DNA of 64,000 bases from Anniella stebbinsi (taxonomy: Eukaryota; Chordata; Lepidosauria; Squamata; Anniellidae). The notes under the pieces were generated by a model. That model made no database searches, had not been told where the DNA came from, and saw only the letters and a program-made list of their open reading frames with translations. Position 1 is the stretch's first letter. Each line of letters opens with the position of its first letter. The stretch is from assembly GCA_029215795.1 (NCBI GenBank), contig JARDYH010000002.1:108932501-108996500 (forward strand), read 5' to 3'. Positions 54,439 through 64,000 of this stretch are shown one piece after another. The position numbers and the translations under genes were made by a program.

Positions 54439-55465
54439 AGTGGGTTGTATCCAACGTTAGCCCTACTTAGAGCAGAGCCACTGAAATAAATGGAACTTGA
54501 GTTAGACTAAGATTGGATACAACACGTTGGTGGTGGTGGTGGTGATATCATTGGTCGATGGTCTTGATAGAGAGATTTCCTCAATTTGTGCCAGGGACCA
54601 AAACAACAGCCGTTCTTCTCTGTGCCAGTCAGCTCCAGTAACACAGGAACTCTGAAGCCTCATTGGAGGAGCCCGTGACAGACTAGTTCCCATAGTAGCA
54701 CCGGCCCTACTCCAGAGAGAGTTGATGCTGGAAAGTAACCAGATTGGCTCCCCTCAGTTCCCATATGACCTTTAGGGTCATACACTACCTCAGAAGAACC
54801 GCAAGGAGCCATACTACAGCACTCCGCATGCCACTGATGTGATCTAGGAACAGGCTCTGCCCAATACCATGAAATCTTGATTAGGTTTCTTTCTGTTCAC
54901 TCCAGTGAAGAAAGCAAGTACTTCCAGCGCCCGCCAATCCGTCCACAAATGTAAGCATTTCTCCACAACCCCTTGTAACAAGGATGGAAGCTATTCCCCC
55001 CCCCCCCCACTTTCCATATAGAATATCCTTACTTTACTGAAGCACAACCAATGGCTCTTCTGCAAAGGCCACTGGAGAAAGGTGTGTGCATCCACAAAAG
55101 AAGAATATGACATTACAGAAATGTTGTCCTCCTGAGGAACTAGGCAGGCCTGGGCCTTTTAAGCAAGGGTAGCAGCAGCCTACTTTGACACCTGTTGAGA
55201 AGAAACAAAAGCTTCCAGATAAAGTGCCTGAGGGGTTAAGAACTTCAAAGGGCACCGCCTGCAGAAACTGAAAGGGAAGAATGATAAAGCGCCTGTAACA
55301 GTAGATCTAATCTCTGTGTAGAGATAATCTACTTGACTAGCTGCTTAATCCTAAAGAGATCTCTTTAAAAAGGGGGGAAGGGGAATCCGGGGGAAAGGGG
55401 TACACCTGGCATACAATATATCTACGTGGTCCCTAAGCAAAGTTCTAAAGAACAGACAGTCAGAC
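54183..55465. other. Unassigned sequence with simple repeats
   Basis: An (ATT)n microsatellite at 54400-54437 and (GGT)n at 54527-54545 flank a short repeat (gttgtatccaacgttag ... gattggatacaac, 54444-54523). A C11 run is at 54996-55009. No gene. Confidence 0.45.
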
Positions 55466-55545
55466 CCTTACTATTATTTATTTATTTATTTCATTTCATT
55501 TCTATACCACCCAAAAGCCAAAGCTCTCTGGGCAGTTCACAACCA
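55466..55545 (-). mobile_element. L2-type LINE tail, antisense
   Basis: (TTTA)n then ctataccacccaaaagcc and gctctctgggcagttcac, the complement of the L2 3' end. Confidence 0.7.
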
Positions 55546-56181
55546 TATGTTTCCTAAAGCAAAATTGCCATATATCTCCTAACCAAAAGCCACGTTCTGA
55601 ACTGACATCTTTAAAATGCTTTCTTTACCACTGCAGCATTGGTTGTTCTGTGCCCTAAAAGGCAAATCCCAATTACATGCTCTCAAACTGTGTGTAGCAA
55701 ATATGAACATTGTGTGGGGATGGGGTGGGGTGGAGGTTCAGGAAGAGCAAGTTCTTGCCCCACCCTGACTCATTTCTTGTCTGTGTGTTGGGTGTAGGGT
55801 GTCCAAGGAATTGACATGCAACATAAGTGGACTTGGTACATGTAGCCCTTACCCCTATGAATTTGGGAGTAAAATCCATGCAGATTGGGAATACATATGT
55901 GAGACTCCACACATCTAGACTCCTCTGACATATCATGTCCAATCTGTGGATACAAGGTGGGCTCAGTCAAAGGTGACCAAGAGACCAAGTAAATACAGTC
56001 CCATAACTCTGTCTGCTATGAAGCCTTTGGCTTGATCCCTTAGTCCTTATCCCCAGCTCGAAATTTTAGAGGGCCCTTGAGCAAAACACCCACAATGGGC
56101 CCCTTCCCTCAGTGAGTCCACCTTCTCACCACCATTGTCAAAAGCTGCTATAGCTGCTGCTCTTCTTTCCCATCATTGCTA

Positions 56182-56224
<43 letters not shown>

Positions 56225-56555
56225 ACAGGCAGAGAACCAGTGAGCAAGTAGGCAGTAGCGTCTATTGCTCCTCTTTCTGTTGCCTGGGCCTAAGCGAGGG
56301 GCAAGGGAACAAGCAGGTTGCAATAGTGAAGAGGATGAACAACTCCAGGGGGTTCTTGTCAGCAGCGCCTGCTGGGGTGTGGCCCCTGGCCAACTATGCC
56401 TACCCTTGATGTGCCCAGTCCTCAGCTGAAAAATAAAACCTAAGTATTTGAAATTAGCTTATTCATTACCCTTCCCCCTGCCTAATTTCAATTGCATGCT
56501 CTTTGGTGGTAGTTCACTGTCTCTGGTTTAACTTACTCAGAAAAGTGACATGTAC
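55546..56555. other. Unassigned sequence with (TGCT)n
   Basis: (TGCT)n microsatellite at 56182-56224; the Leu/Ala/Cys and Gln/Ala/Ser/Lys repeat peptides in the open frames here are translations of it. Nothing else recognised. Confidence 0.5.
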
Positions 56556-56559
56556 ACTG

Positions 56560-56683
56560 ATTGATTTGTATTGATTTCTTATTGAATTTCTCTCCCACCT
56601 TTCTTCCAAGGAACTCAGGGTGGCCTACATACCTCTTCCCCTCCCCCCTTTTGCACTCACAACAACTACGTCAGGTAGATTCG
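56560..56683 (-). mobile_element. tRNA-derived SINE 3' half, antisense
   Basis: Text gaatttctctcccacctttc, aaggaactcagggtggcc and ctcacaacaactacgtcagg is the complement of the SINE body seen at 16958-17172. Confidence 0.55.
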
Positions 56684-56689
56684 GTTGAA

Positions 56690-57179
56690 CAGCCAAATAT
56701 AAACAAGCATGTTTCAGGTGGTTGCAATGGAAAATTGCCACTGATCTCAGGAAGGTCTTTATGTTCGTTATATAATTGCTTGGATTTCTGGCCCATATAC
56801 TTAGCAAATCCATGTTGGCACGGGTTCTGTTGCACTGACTAAATAGATCATGTCTCATATGCAGCAAGCCAGGTACCTTGGGAACCAAGTAAGAGCTAGT
56901 CATGAAGAAAGGAGCCTGTCTGTAGACAGCTGGCCAAGGTACAAGATGTACTTGGGTTGCCTGGAATCAAAAGAATAGCAGTTGTTGTTTCCGTTCTAAT
57001 CTTACAAAAACACTCCTTAGTCCAGCATTGACGTGGGAGGGAAAACAAGCGTCAGAGCATCTGTAAGGACTACTTTTCTAGAAGACCAACTGAGGGCACC
57101 TTCTTTGGGCTATATATTTTCAAGCTGGATTTACAAACCTTCATGAAAAGAGCCACCATTTCCTGGTTTTATACTCATA
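56690..57179. other. Unassigned sequence
   Basis: No gene or shared repeat recognised. Confidence 0.4.
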
Positions 57180-57705
57180 GGCCCTTTCCACACCAGGCAA
57201 AACTCCTGGGATGGACCCCCAGCTGCTCCCTGTGAGTCCACCTGACGCACAGGGAGTAGCAGGGGTGGGGGTGGGGGGTGGCACAGGATTTTTCCTGGTT
57301 CTCAGGAACCAGAAAAATCCCGATTCTTCCATGGTCCCAGGAAGTTCCCAAGACTGCGGAAGAATGTGGCCAGCTGCACCGATGGCCACAGAGCCGCACC
57401 GCGTGACTCCAAGGCCATCAGGATTGGGGGGGGGGGGAACCAAAATTGCCATCACCAGAATGGCAAGGGGGAGGGGGCACGATCACACACAGCGTTATTT
57501 TGTAAAAATACTTACATTTGCGGAGGAGCGCTCGTGCACTCTCCGTGGCTCATCTAAAACGATGGCCACCGCAACTTGCAAAGGCCCAGGAGAAACCTGG
57601 GCAGTCGCATTTGTCATGCGGTTTGAGCGCGCTGAAGCCGGAAGTGGCTACTTCCAGGTTCGCTCGTGCTGGGCCCTCTACACCTCTGTGGTGTAGAAAG
57701 GGCCC
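57180..57705. mobile_element. Miniature DNA element, GGCCCTTTCCACACC ends
   Basis: Left GGCCCTTTCCACACC and right GGTGTAGAAAGGGCC are inverted with one mismatch. Just before the right end lies a second GGGCCCTCTACACC, giving a terminal hairpin at 57671-57705. The interior is CpG-rich and has gcggaggagcgc in common with 11899-12340. A G12 run is at 57425-57437. No target duplication is clear. Confidence 0.65.
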
Positions 57706-57887
57706 GAGTCGAATGCCCGGGATGACTGGATTCCCTGAGCAGAGTTACTTGGGTGGAAACGTTCATATGTAGGCCCCAGTTCAAACAAAGCGGTAGAACT
57801 GGCCTTCTTGAACAAAGACTGCCACCCAGGTTTTAGGCTATGTGGGAGCAAAGCTGTCCCCCACCCCCAATTATATTTCTCATGAAT

Positions 57888-58225
57888 CTTGGTGCGGCCA
57901 GATGTCCTCTTTTACAGAGGACATTCGTCTGCTTGAAGGGCTGCCAGAGGACTGTTGTCTATTTTAAGGTATCCTCTATTTGAAGTGCTGTCCAATCCAA
58001 GTCCATTTTGAAGATAAAGAACCATAAGAAGGGAGACTAGCAGGGGCCTTCAAGTTGCTCATCAACAGCCCCTTGTCAGCAGATTAAGCAGGCATACATC
58101 TCAGTCTTCCCCGCTATGGTGAGATGTATTGAACTTCTATTTAAACCATGGTTATTATTTCTAAATTTGCATATATTTTCTTGGATGGAAAGGCAGGGTA
58201 TAAATCGAATAAGTAAATGAATATG
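57888..58225 (+). mobile_element. Dispersed retroposon-like repeat, copy 1
   Basis: Shares ordered words with 63355-63585: cctcttttacagaggac, tcctctatttgaagtg, cagcagattaagcaggcatac, atggtgagatgtattg and atttctaaatttgcat. It ends ggcagggtataaatcg with an AATAAGTAAATGAAT tail, so the plus strand is probably the sense strand of a SINE or LINE. Confidence 0.65.
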
Positions 58226-58249
58226 CAAATTGGCGTCCCCTTTGTGTTT

Positions 58250-58990
58250 TCTCAGAACATAAGAAGAGCCACGGAGGATAAGAGCAAGGGTCCATCTAGT
58301 CCAGCACTCTGTTCACACAGTGGCCAACCAGCTGTCGACCGGAAGCCACAAGCAGCACCCTCCTGCCCATGCTCCCCAGCAACTGGCATATCTCGGTTTA
58401 CTGTCTCTGATACTAGAGGTAGCATATAGCCATCAGTATTAGTAACTATTGATAGCCTTCTCAGCGAATTTTTCCAATCCCCTTTTAAAGCCATCCAAAT
58501 TGGTGGCCATCACCACATCCTGTGGAAGTGAATTCCATAGTTTGATTATGTGCTGTGATGCAGTACTTCCTTTTGTATGTCCTGAAGCTCCCACCAATCA
58601 GCTTCATGGGATGACCCCAGGTTCTAGTGTTTTGAGAGAGGGAGGAAAATGTCTCCCTATCCACATTCTCCACACCATGCATAATTCTGAACACCTCTAT
58701 CATGTTTCCCCCTTAGCCTCCTTTTTTCCAAGCTAAACAATCCCAGCTGTTGTTCCCGTCCCTCGCAGGGGAGATGCTGCAGCCCCTTGATCATTTTAGT
58801 TGCCCTTTTCTGCACTTTTTCCAGCTCTACAATATCTTTTTTTAGGTGTGGTGACCACAACTGTACACAGTATTCTAGGTATGGTTGCACCATAAATTTG
58901 TATATAGGCAGTCTGATACTGGCAGTTGTAGCACTCCACCACACCAGCGTTTTATCGCACCTTCATTCTGCCTTGTTTACCAGTTTGCCC
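58250..58990 (-). pseudogene. CR1 LINE 3' portion with reverse transcriptase C-terminus
   Basis: On the minus strand the frame at 58657-58944 reads [18 protein letters not shown] and [13 protein letters not shown]. These are hallmark motifs of the C-terminal part of the CR1 ORF2 reverse transcriptase, which primes and copies LINE RNA at the target. After RRLRG the frame is broken; the next CR1 words ([16 protein letters not shown]) lie in another frame (58485-58703). The 3' end shows the CR1 terminal words up to 58255 (complement of gaacataagaagagcc). The 5' part is absent. It is a decayed, 5'-truncated copy. Confidence 0.88.
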
Positions 58991-60917
58991 TGCGATCCTA
59001 ACATGATGTCGTCCCTGTCCTTTAGTCATCTCACCTCTTTCCCTCCATTTTCAGTGTTTTTTTTAGGGTGGTGAAAGTGCGGGATTTTTTTCTCCACATG
59101 GGATAAAACCACCCTTCCATCCCCATGTATTGTTGTCCTCGCGCTATGATGCAGAACGTCCCTTCTTGGGGGCATGTGCGTTGAAGGGTGGTCTTGCTGA
59201 ATGAAAGAGAGCAGGGTGGTTCTCCTCCAGTCCGTAGAACTGCTCAACCTGGAAGGGGGAGGGAGAGAGAGAGGGCTCATGAAGCTCCCGAACAGAAGGG
59301 AGCATCATCGGTGCCCAGTCAATGAAAAACTAAATCGCTAAATTGCTAGACAACAAAACCAGAGGGGGGAAGGCGCCTGTGCCCATCACAATGTCCATCA
59401 ACCGCAAGAACCAATGAACTGGAGGGGGAAGGAGAAGAGGATGGGGTTCGGTGGGTGCAATAGCAGAAGAGTGAACAAGTGAAAAGAGATTTCTCCGAAG
59501 GCACGTGAAAGAAGGCACGTGAAAGGGACCAGCACTTGACGTGCTTATGAAACAGAGGTGGAAACCGCAGATCGTACCTGGAAAAAAAGTAGGTGTGATG
59601 GACCCCTTATTCTCAATTCCTTTCCTCTGTTATGGCTACGTGTAAGTGGTCACCCTACCTCACGAACACATAGGGACCTGCAAATGTGCGAAGGCAGGAC
59701 TTTCCAGTGGGATCCTCAAGACGATTCCAGTTGCTTTGGCCACCCTACATGAGGTCTAAGGTAGCTTCCCCATCTCTCTTCCTTTAGATAGCTCAGCAAA
59801 GTCTGGTTACAAAGCAGAACACGGTATTTAAAGAAAGAATGCCTTGGCTTTGTTCATGTGACCATGAACTTGTCGAAAAGATCCCTGGAGTCAGGCATCC
59901 ACTTCGAGCGAGATAGAAGTGCTGGTTCAAAGGAATTAACTTGCATAGCAGACATGTAATTGCATGCTTGCACCGGTTCGCATGGGAAACAGGTGAAAGC
60001 CATTGAAATGACACTGCCTTTGTCTACACAGAGAAAGAATTAAAACTAGCATAACAGGAAAGCAGGCAGATGTGATTGACCAGATGGCCTCAACTTGCTT
60101 GCGCTGAAGAGGCGCCTCAGTATATTCTATTTCTCTGTCTCTTTCTTTGTAATCTAGGACAAGTACTTTTTCTTATGAGTAACATTGTTACTGGGGGTTT
60201 GTGAGGTGCTATTGGCGTCTGAAAAGATTTCTTTCACTCTGCTGAAAATAAAATCAATGCTATACTTGATAGAAAGACGGAATAAAACCCCAATGTTGGA
60301 GCACACACACACACACATTCCTTCTCAGAACTTTTCTCCTTTTAAAATAAATAAATAAATAAATAAATCTCCCTTTTAATACAAGTCAGGAATCCACTGA
60401 GTGTTCTTCATGTCTAAACTCCAAACATTTCAAAATAGCACAAAAGGTATGACAAGATGAAAGAAATTGTCCACAAATAGACAGCTAGACAACTAGTTAG
60501 CAGCTGTCTGGTTTTCTTCAGGAGAAGGGAGAAAAAAAGGGTGGGTTTTTTTCATTCTTGAAGAAACTGACTGCAGATTCTCATGTGCTGGCATGAATCC
60601 AGCTCCCTTTGGAATAAGGAGAAAAATATATCTACAGCATAGAGCAGCATACATAGTCCCGTTGCAACAGTAGAAAATGTTGCTACTCATTTTTTCCCCT
60701 CTTTTGTAGTCAAGGATTGTAGTTTAATCAGGTTTCTGTGTTTCATCAAGTTCCTTTAGCAATGAGCAGGTTTCTGTCTTTGATGTCAGGACAGGCCTAT
60801 AAAGTTACACCTACTGGGCAGGATGGGATTGCCCAACACTACAGAGGTGGAAAAGATATTATGCTGGCTCTGCAATATCCTTGCATAGGCGGGAGACCAC
60901 TATTGGTGTAACCATTA
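58991..60917. other. Unassigned sequence
   Basis: 59040-59600 is richer in GC, with ccaccct/agggtgg words near 59060-59130 and gtaggtgtgatgga at 59590 like the right end of 13802-14103, so a decayed miniature element may be present. (AC)n at 60302-60317 and (AAAT)n at 60345-60368. No gene. Confidence 0.4.
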
Positions 60918-61470
60918 TTTATTTATTTATTTATTTTTATTAAAACATTTATATCCCACTCTATCTCACAAGGATCTCAGGCAGCATACAGATAAAATCA
61001 TACATATAAAATAGAATAAATATACATTAAACCATTAATATATTAAAACCAATACGAAATTTTAAAACAGTAAAATCCAGTTAAAACAAGACAGTGTGCA
61101 GGCTGGTGGATTTAGCCATTAAAGGCTAAATTAAAAAGCCATGTCTTAACCTGGCGCCAAAATGAAGCCAGTACCCACGCCAGTCGGGCCTCCAGGGGGA
61201 GGGCATTCCACAGCTGGGGTGCCACAACAGAGAAGGCCCTCTCCCATGTCCCACCATAGCGTATATCTCATGTTGGTGGGGTACGGAGAAGGGGTCCTCC
61301 GACAGATCTCAGGTCTAGGGCAGGCAGATAGAGAGAGAGGCGCTCCCTCAAGTATCAGGGCTTTAAACGTCATTACCAACACCTTGAATTCTGACCGGAA
61401 ACGTATTGGCAGCCAGTGCAATTCCTTTAAGACTGGAATTCCTTTATTCCAGAAGGATTCCACCTGCACA
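60918..61470 (-). pseudogene. LINE ORF2 C-terminal remnant and 3' tail, antisense
   Basis: The plus strand begins (TTTA)n then atttatatcccactctatc, a LINE tail in reverse. The minus-strand frame within 61146-61553 reads LKELHWLPIRFRSEFKVLVM and further GTPAVECPPPGGP, the L2/CR1-group C-terminus (compare LRELHWLLIYSQARFRVMLL at 45161). Stops and small deletions break it. Confidence 0.78.
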
Positions 61471-61660
61471 AGAAGTGAAACCCAGCAAATCACAGGAGGG
61501 CAAAGCAGCTGAGGAGCCTGCTTTAACCATAATCCTATGCAAAAAGCAGACAACTTGTAGATGTTCTGACCTTCAGAAAACTTGCTGGAGCATCTTCTCT
61601 TGGAGCAGAAAGATTACAATTTTAGTTTAGGGGAAAAGGTGAGGAAGGGGATGGAAGGGG

Positions 61661-62032
61661 GAAGATGACAGAGGTGTATAAAATTATGCATTGTAGAGAA
61701 CTACTAGAATCTGGGCTCAGCCAATGAAACTGAATGGTGGAAGATTTAGGACAGATACAAGGAAGTCCTTCACACAGCGCATAGTCAAATGATGGAATTT
61801 GCTACCACAAAATGTAGTAATGGGCACCGACATGGATGGCTCATGCTGGCAATATATTAGCTCCATTATCAGAGGCAGTATGCATCTCAATTCCAGTTGC
61901 TAGGGATACGAGCAGGAGACTGCTACTGCACTTATGTCCTACAACAGGCATCTGGTTGGCCAATGTGGGAACAGGATGCTGGCTGAGGTAGGCATTTGGT
62001 CTGATCCAGTAGGGCTCTTCTTATGGTCTTTG
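61661..62032 (+). mobile_element. CR1 LINE 3' end
   Basis: Collinear with the complement of 58250-58720: gacagaggtgtataaaattatgc, ggaagtccttcacacagcgc, atggaatttgctacc, then the terminal words ggttggccaatgtggg, caggatgctgg and tctgatccagtagggctc ending ttatggtct. The insertion of copy E follows 13 bp later. Confidence 0.82.
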
Positions 62033-62045
62033 GCTGTGACAATAC

Positions 62046-63185
62046 TAGGGATGTCCATGCCCCCCTGGTTCAGATAGGAACCGGGATCGGAACCGGAACC
62101 GAGGCCTCAGATCAGATCGGATCGGAGGCTTCCTGGTTCAGTTCGGACCCGATTCCAATCCAAAAATCAGACGTCCAATTTTCGGATTGGATGCCATTTT
62201 AGCTGTTTTTGCCATAGGCTTTCCCCCAATGCAAGCCTATGGCGAAAACATGGGGGCAGGTGAGTGGGGGCCTAACTCCCCCCTGTCCCTCCCCCCCACT
62301 TGTGCTCCTTACCTGCCGGGGCGCCCGCTGCCATCTGCTGGTTGAATCTACTGAGAAACAGGCTTCGCGGCCTAGTTTTTACTCCAGTCAGCCAGAACTA
62401 GGCTGACGAGTGTTACCCAGAGGACCTTCTCTTCTGCTGCTTCCAGGCTGTGGAATGGCCTGCCGGAGGAGATTCGACAAATTAGCAGTCTTCTGAAATT
62501 TAAGTAAGCCATGAAGACTGCTCTCTTCCGGCAGGCTTACCCAGTTTAATTTTAAGATGTTTTTAATAATGTATTTGTTTTTATCTGTTTTAATGGTTTA
62601 TCTATTTTATTGTTTTTATATTTATATTTATTGTTGTTCCCCACCTCAATCTGGATGGAGAGGCAGGTCAGAAATGAAATAAATAAAATAAAATAAATAA
62701 GAGTGCCAGGTCTACGGAGAACCAGGCCGCGAAGCCTGTTTCTCAGTAGATTCGACCAGCAGGCAGCAGCAGAGGGCGCCCCGGCAGGTAAGCCCCCTCC
62801 CCCTCCCTCGCGCTCCTTACCTGCCTGGGTGTTCACTTCCCTCCAGTGCGCAGATCTACTGAGAACTAGGCCATAAAGCCTAGTTCTCAGTAGATCCACG
62901 CACCAGAGGGAAGCGGATGCCCTGGCAGGTAAATGAGGGGCCTCCCGCCTCCCCTGACATGCTCCTTAACTGTTGGGGCCGTCCGCGGATGGGCCCGGCA
63001 CAAAGGAGCACAAGTGGGCAGAGGGGGGTCTGATCCTCGATCCAATCCGATCTGGATCGGGTCCTTTTCAGATCAGATTGGATTAGCTGATCCAGGTGCT
63101 GGGGATCAGGATTGGATAATTTTATCTGATCCCAGCCGGATCGGGTCCGGATCGTGGATCGGACCCGATCCGGTGCACACCCCTA
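62046..63185 (+). mobile_element. Palindromic hAT element, TAGGGGTGTGCAC family, copy E, divergent and interrupted
   Basis: Left end TAGGGATGTCCATGC is more diverged; the right end is GTGCACACCCCTA. Both sides carry the identical 8-bp duplication GACAATAC (62038-62045 and 63186-63193). It keeps the CATAGGCT...AGCCTATG palindrome near 62212-62241 and the GGATCGG-rich right end. The GC-rich core uses different arms (ggcttcgcggcctag, tctactgagaa). It is interrupted by a LINE 3' end at about 62395-62702. Confidence 0.9.
62395..62702 (+). mobile_element. LINE 3' end inside copy E
   Basis: The phrase ggaccttctcttctgctgc, ccaggctgtggaatggcctgcc, gcagtcttctgaaatttaag, gctctcttccggcaggc is a LINE C-terminus, followed by an untranslated tail with tggatggagaggcaggtc and AAATAAATAAAAT. 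It splits the hAT core: tctcagtagattcgacc resumes after it. No long target duplication is clear. Confidence 0.75.
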
Positions 63186-63354
63186 GACAATACTATAGTA
63201 ATTATTGTACAATTGCTGTCTGAGGGGACTACCACCTGGTGGTTTATAGGAAGAAGATCACCTGTTATGATCCATCCCAAGAGACTCTGTGTAGAGGGAA
63301 TGTACCCACTAACATCAATGTTTTTTCTTCAATGGGCTATCTTGCTCATACAGT

Positions 63355-63585
63355 AGCCAGGAGTCCTCTTTTGCAGAGGACTATCCTCTATTTGATGTTA
63401 TTCCCTGATTGCAGGGCTGTCCTGTCCGATTCCAGTTTAAGGATAAGCAACTATAAGCAAAGTTGACACTTAGCACCTGAACAGCAGATTGAACAGGCAG
63501 GCACACAGGTCACCTGATCAACCTTCCACACGAAGGTGAGGTGTACTGTCTAAATTATAATAATTATTTCTAAATTTGCATCCAG
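63355..63585 (+). mobile_element. Dispersed retroposon-like repeat, copy 2
   Basis: Matches 57888-58225 in ordered words (cctcttttgcagaggac, cagcagattgaacaggcagg, aggtgaggtgtactgtc, ttatttctaaatttgcat). The tail is missing. Confidence 0.62.
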
Positions 63586-64000
63586 ACGTATAAATTAGCA
63601 CATGCACATGTTATACAAATCACTGTCCCTTTTTGGGGAGATCCATATGAAGGCCTGGCCCAAGGCATTGCTGCATGAAGCGGAGACCCACTGTGCTGCC
63701 ACCTCCTCCTCTTGCCCCTCCTCCCACGATCTGCATGCTTACCTTTCCTGGAATGAGCACACGCGTCCAGCAAAGTATCGTGAGAGATCCCGGAACTTCC
63801 AGGACTTCTCGTGATTGTCTGACCTCGCTCAGGCACCATGGGGCTCCTGAAGGCAGAAAGGCCCTACAGGCAGTGTACTAGCACTGCGAGCACACGTGTC
63901 CACACCAGGAAAAGTAAACCAGTTGGCCGGCAAGGTCGGAAGCCACACCACGGTGGGAAGTACAGCAAGGCAGGAGATATGGCGAGGTGGGAGGCATGCG
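63586..64000. other. Unassigned GC-richer sequence at window edge
   Basis: CpG-containing text with gcacacgcgtcc and gagcacacgtgtcc words; it may be the start of another DNA element cut by the window end. No gene is supported. Confidence 0.35.

Noticed and set aside
56138..56409. Leu/Ala/Cys-repeat and Lys/Gln/Ala/Ser-repeat proteins
   Set aside because: Both are translations of the (TGCT)n microsatellite at 56182-56224 in different frames.

Overview
The window looks like gene-poor nuclear DNA of a vertebrate, most likely a squamate reptile (lizard or snake). The reasons are CR1 and L2-type LINE ends, tRNA-derived SINE pieces, a 5'-truncated L1 copy and a very dense set of short non-autonomous DNA transposons with the small palindromic repeats typical of squamate genomes. 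The species cannot be named from this sequence. No credible host protein-coding gene, tRNA, rRNA or CRISPR array was found. The long open frames lie in GC-rich transposon palindromes, in LTRs, in decayed LINE reverse transcriptases or in unremarkable DNA with no supporting gene structure. Family names come from memory of element ends and protein motifs; no database was searched.

Layout. 0-10 kb: a hAT element with MER1/Charlie-like ends (590-1367), a solo LTR (1468-2602), two copies of a palindromic hAT family with TAGGGGTGTGCAC ends (2654-3387, 5191-6112), CR1 and SINE scraps, and a second solo LTR (8380-9482) inside an older miniature element. 10-32 kb: mostly unassigned sequence with small elements, several of them PIF/Harbinger-like with 3-bp target duplications (13802-14103, 15185-15607, 24849-25316, 29891-30011, 30971-31120), a nested inverted structure (18807-19122) and a cluster of TAGGSTGACC palindromes (20454-21333). 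31-42 kb: the third hAT-family copy (31279-32307), L2 3' ends with the reverse transcriptase C-terminus (34726-35383, 36126-36545), a 2.5-kb element with a five-unit 156-bp tandem array (37132-39667) and the largest hAT-family copy (39841-41406), which has amplified internally. 42-64 kb: a TAGGGTGACC palindrome, an interrupted hAT element (46742-47578), a third solo LTR on the minus strand (49694-50726) inside another element, a 183-bp hAT miniature element (51548-51730), a 5'-truncated L1 with a 15-bp target duplication (53935-54167), a CR1 reverse transcriptase remnant (58250-58990) and the fifth hAT-family copy (62046-63185).

The elements do not form a pathway; they record successive insertions. 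Exact target-site duplications can be read for the MER1-like element, all five TAGGG hAT copies, the 183-bp miniature element, the three solo LTRs, the L1 and several Harbinger-like elements. Nested insertions give a relative order: the LTRs and some miniature elements are younger than the elements they interrupt. I see no convincing new biological system. The most unusual structures are the internally amplified hAT-family copy D, the self-nested miniature element inside a perfect 34-bp inverted repeat, and the element carrying a 156-bp tandem array.
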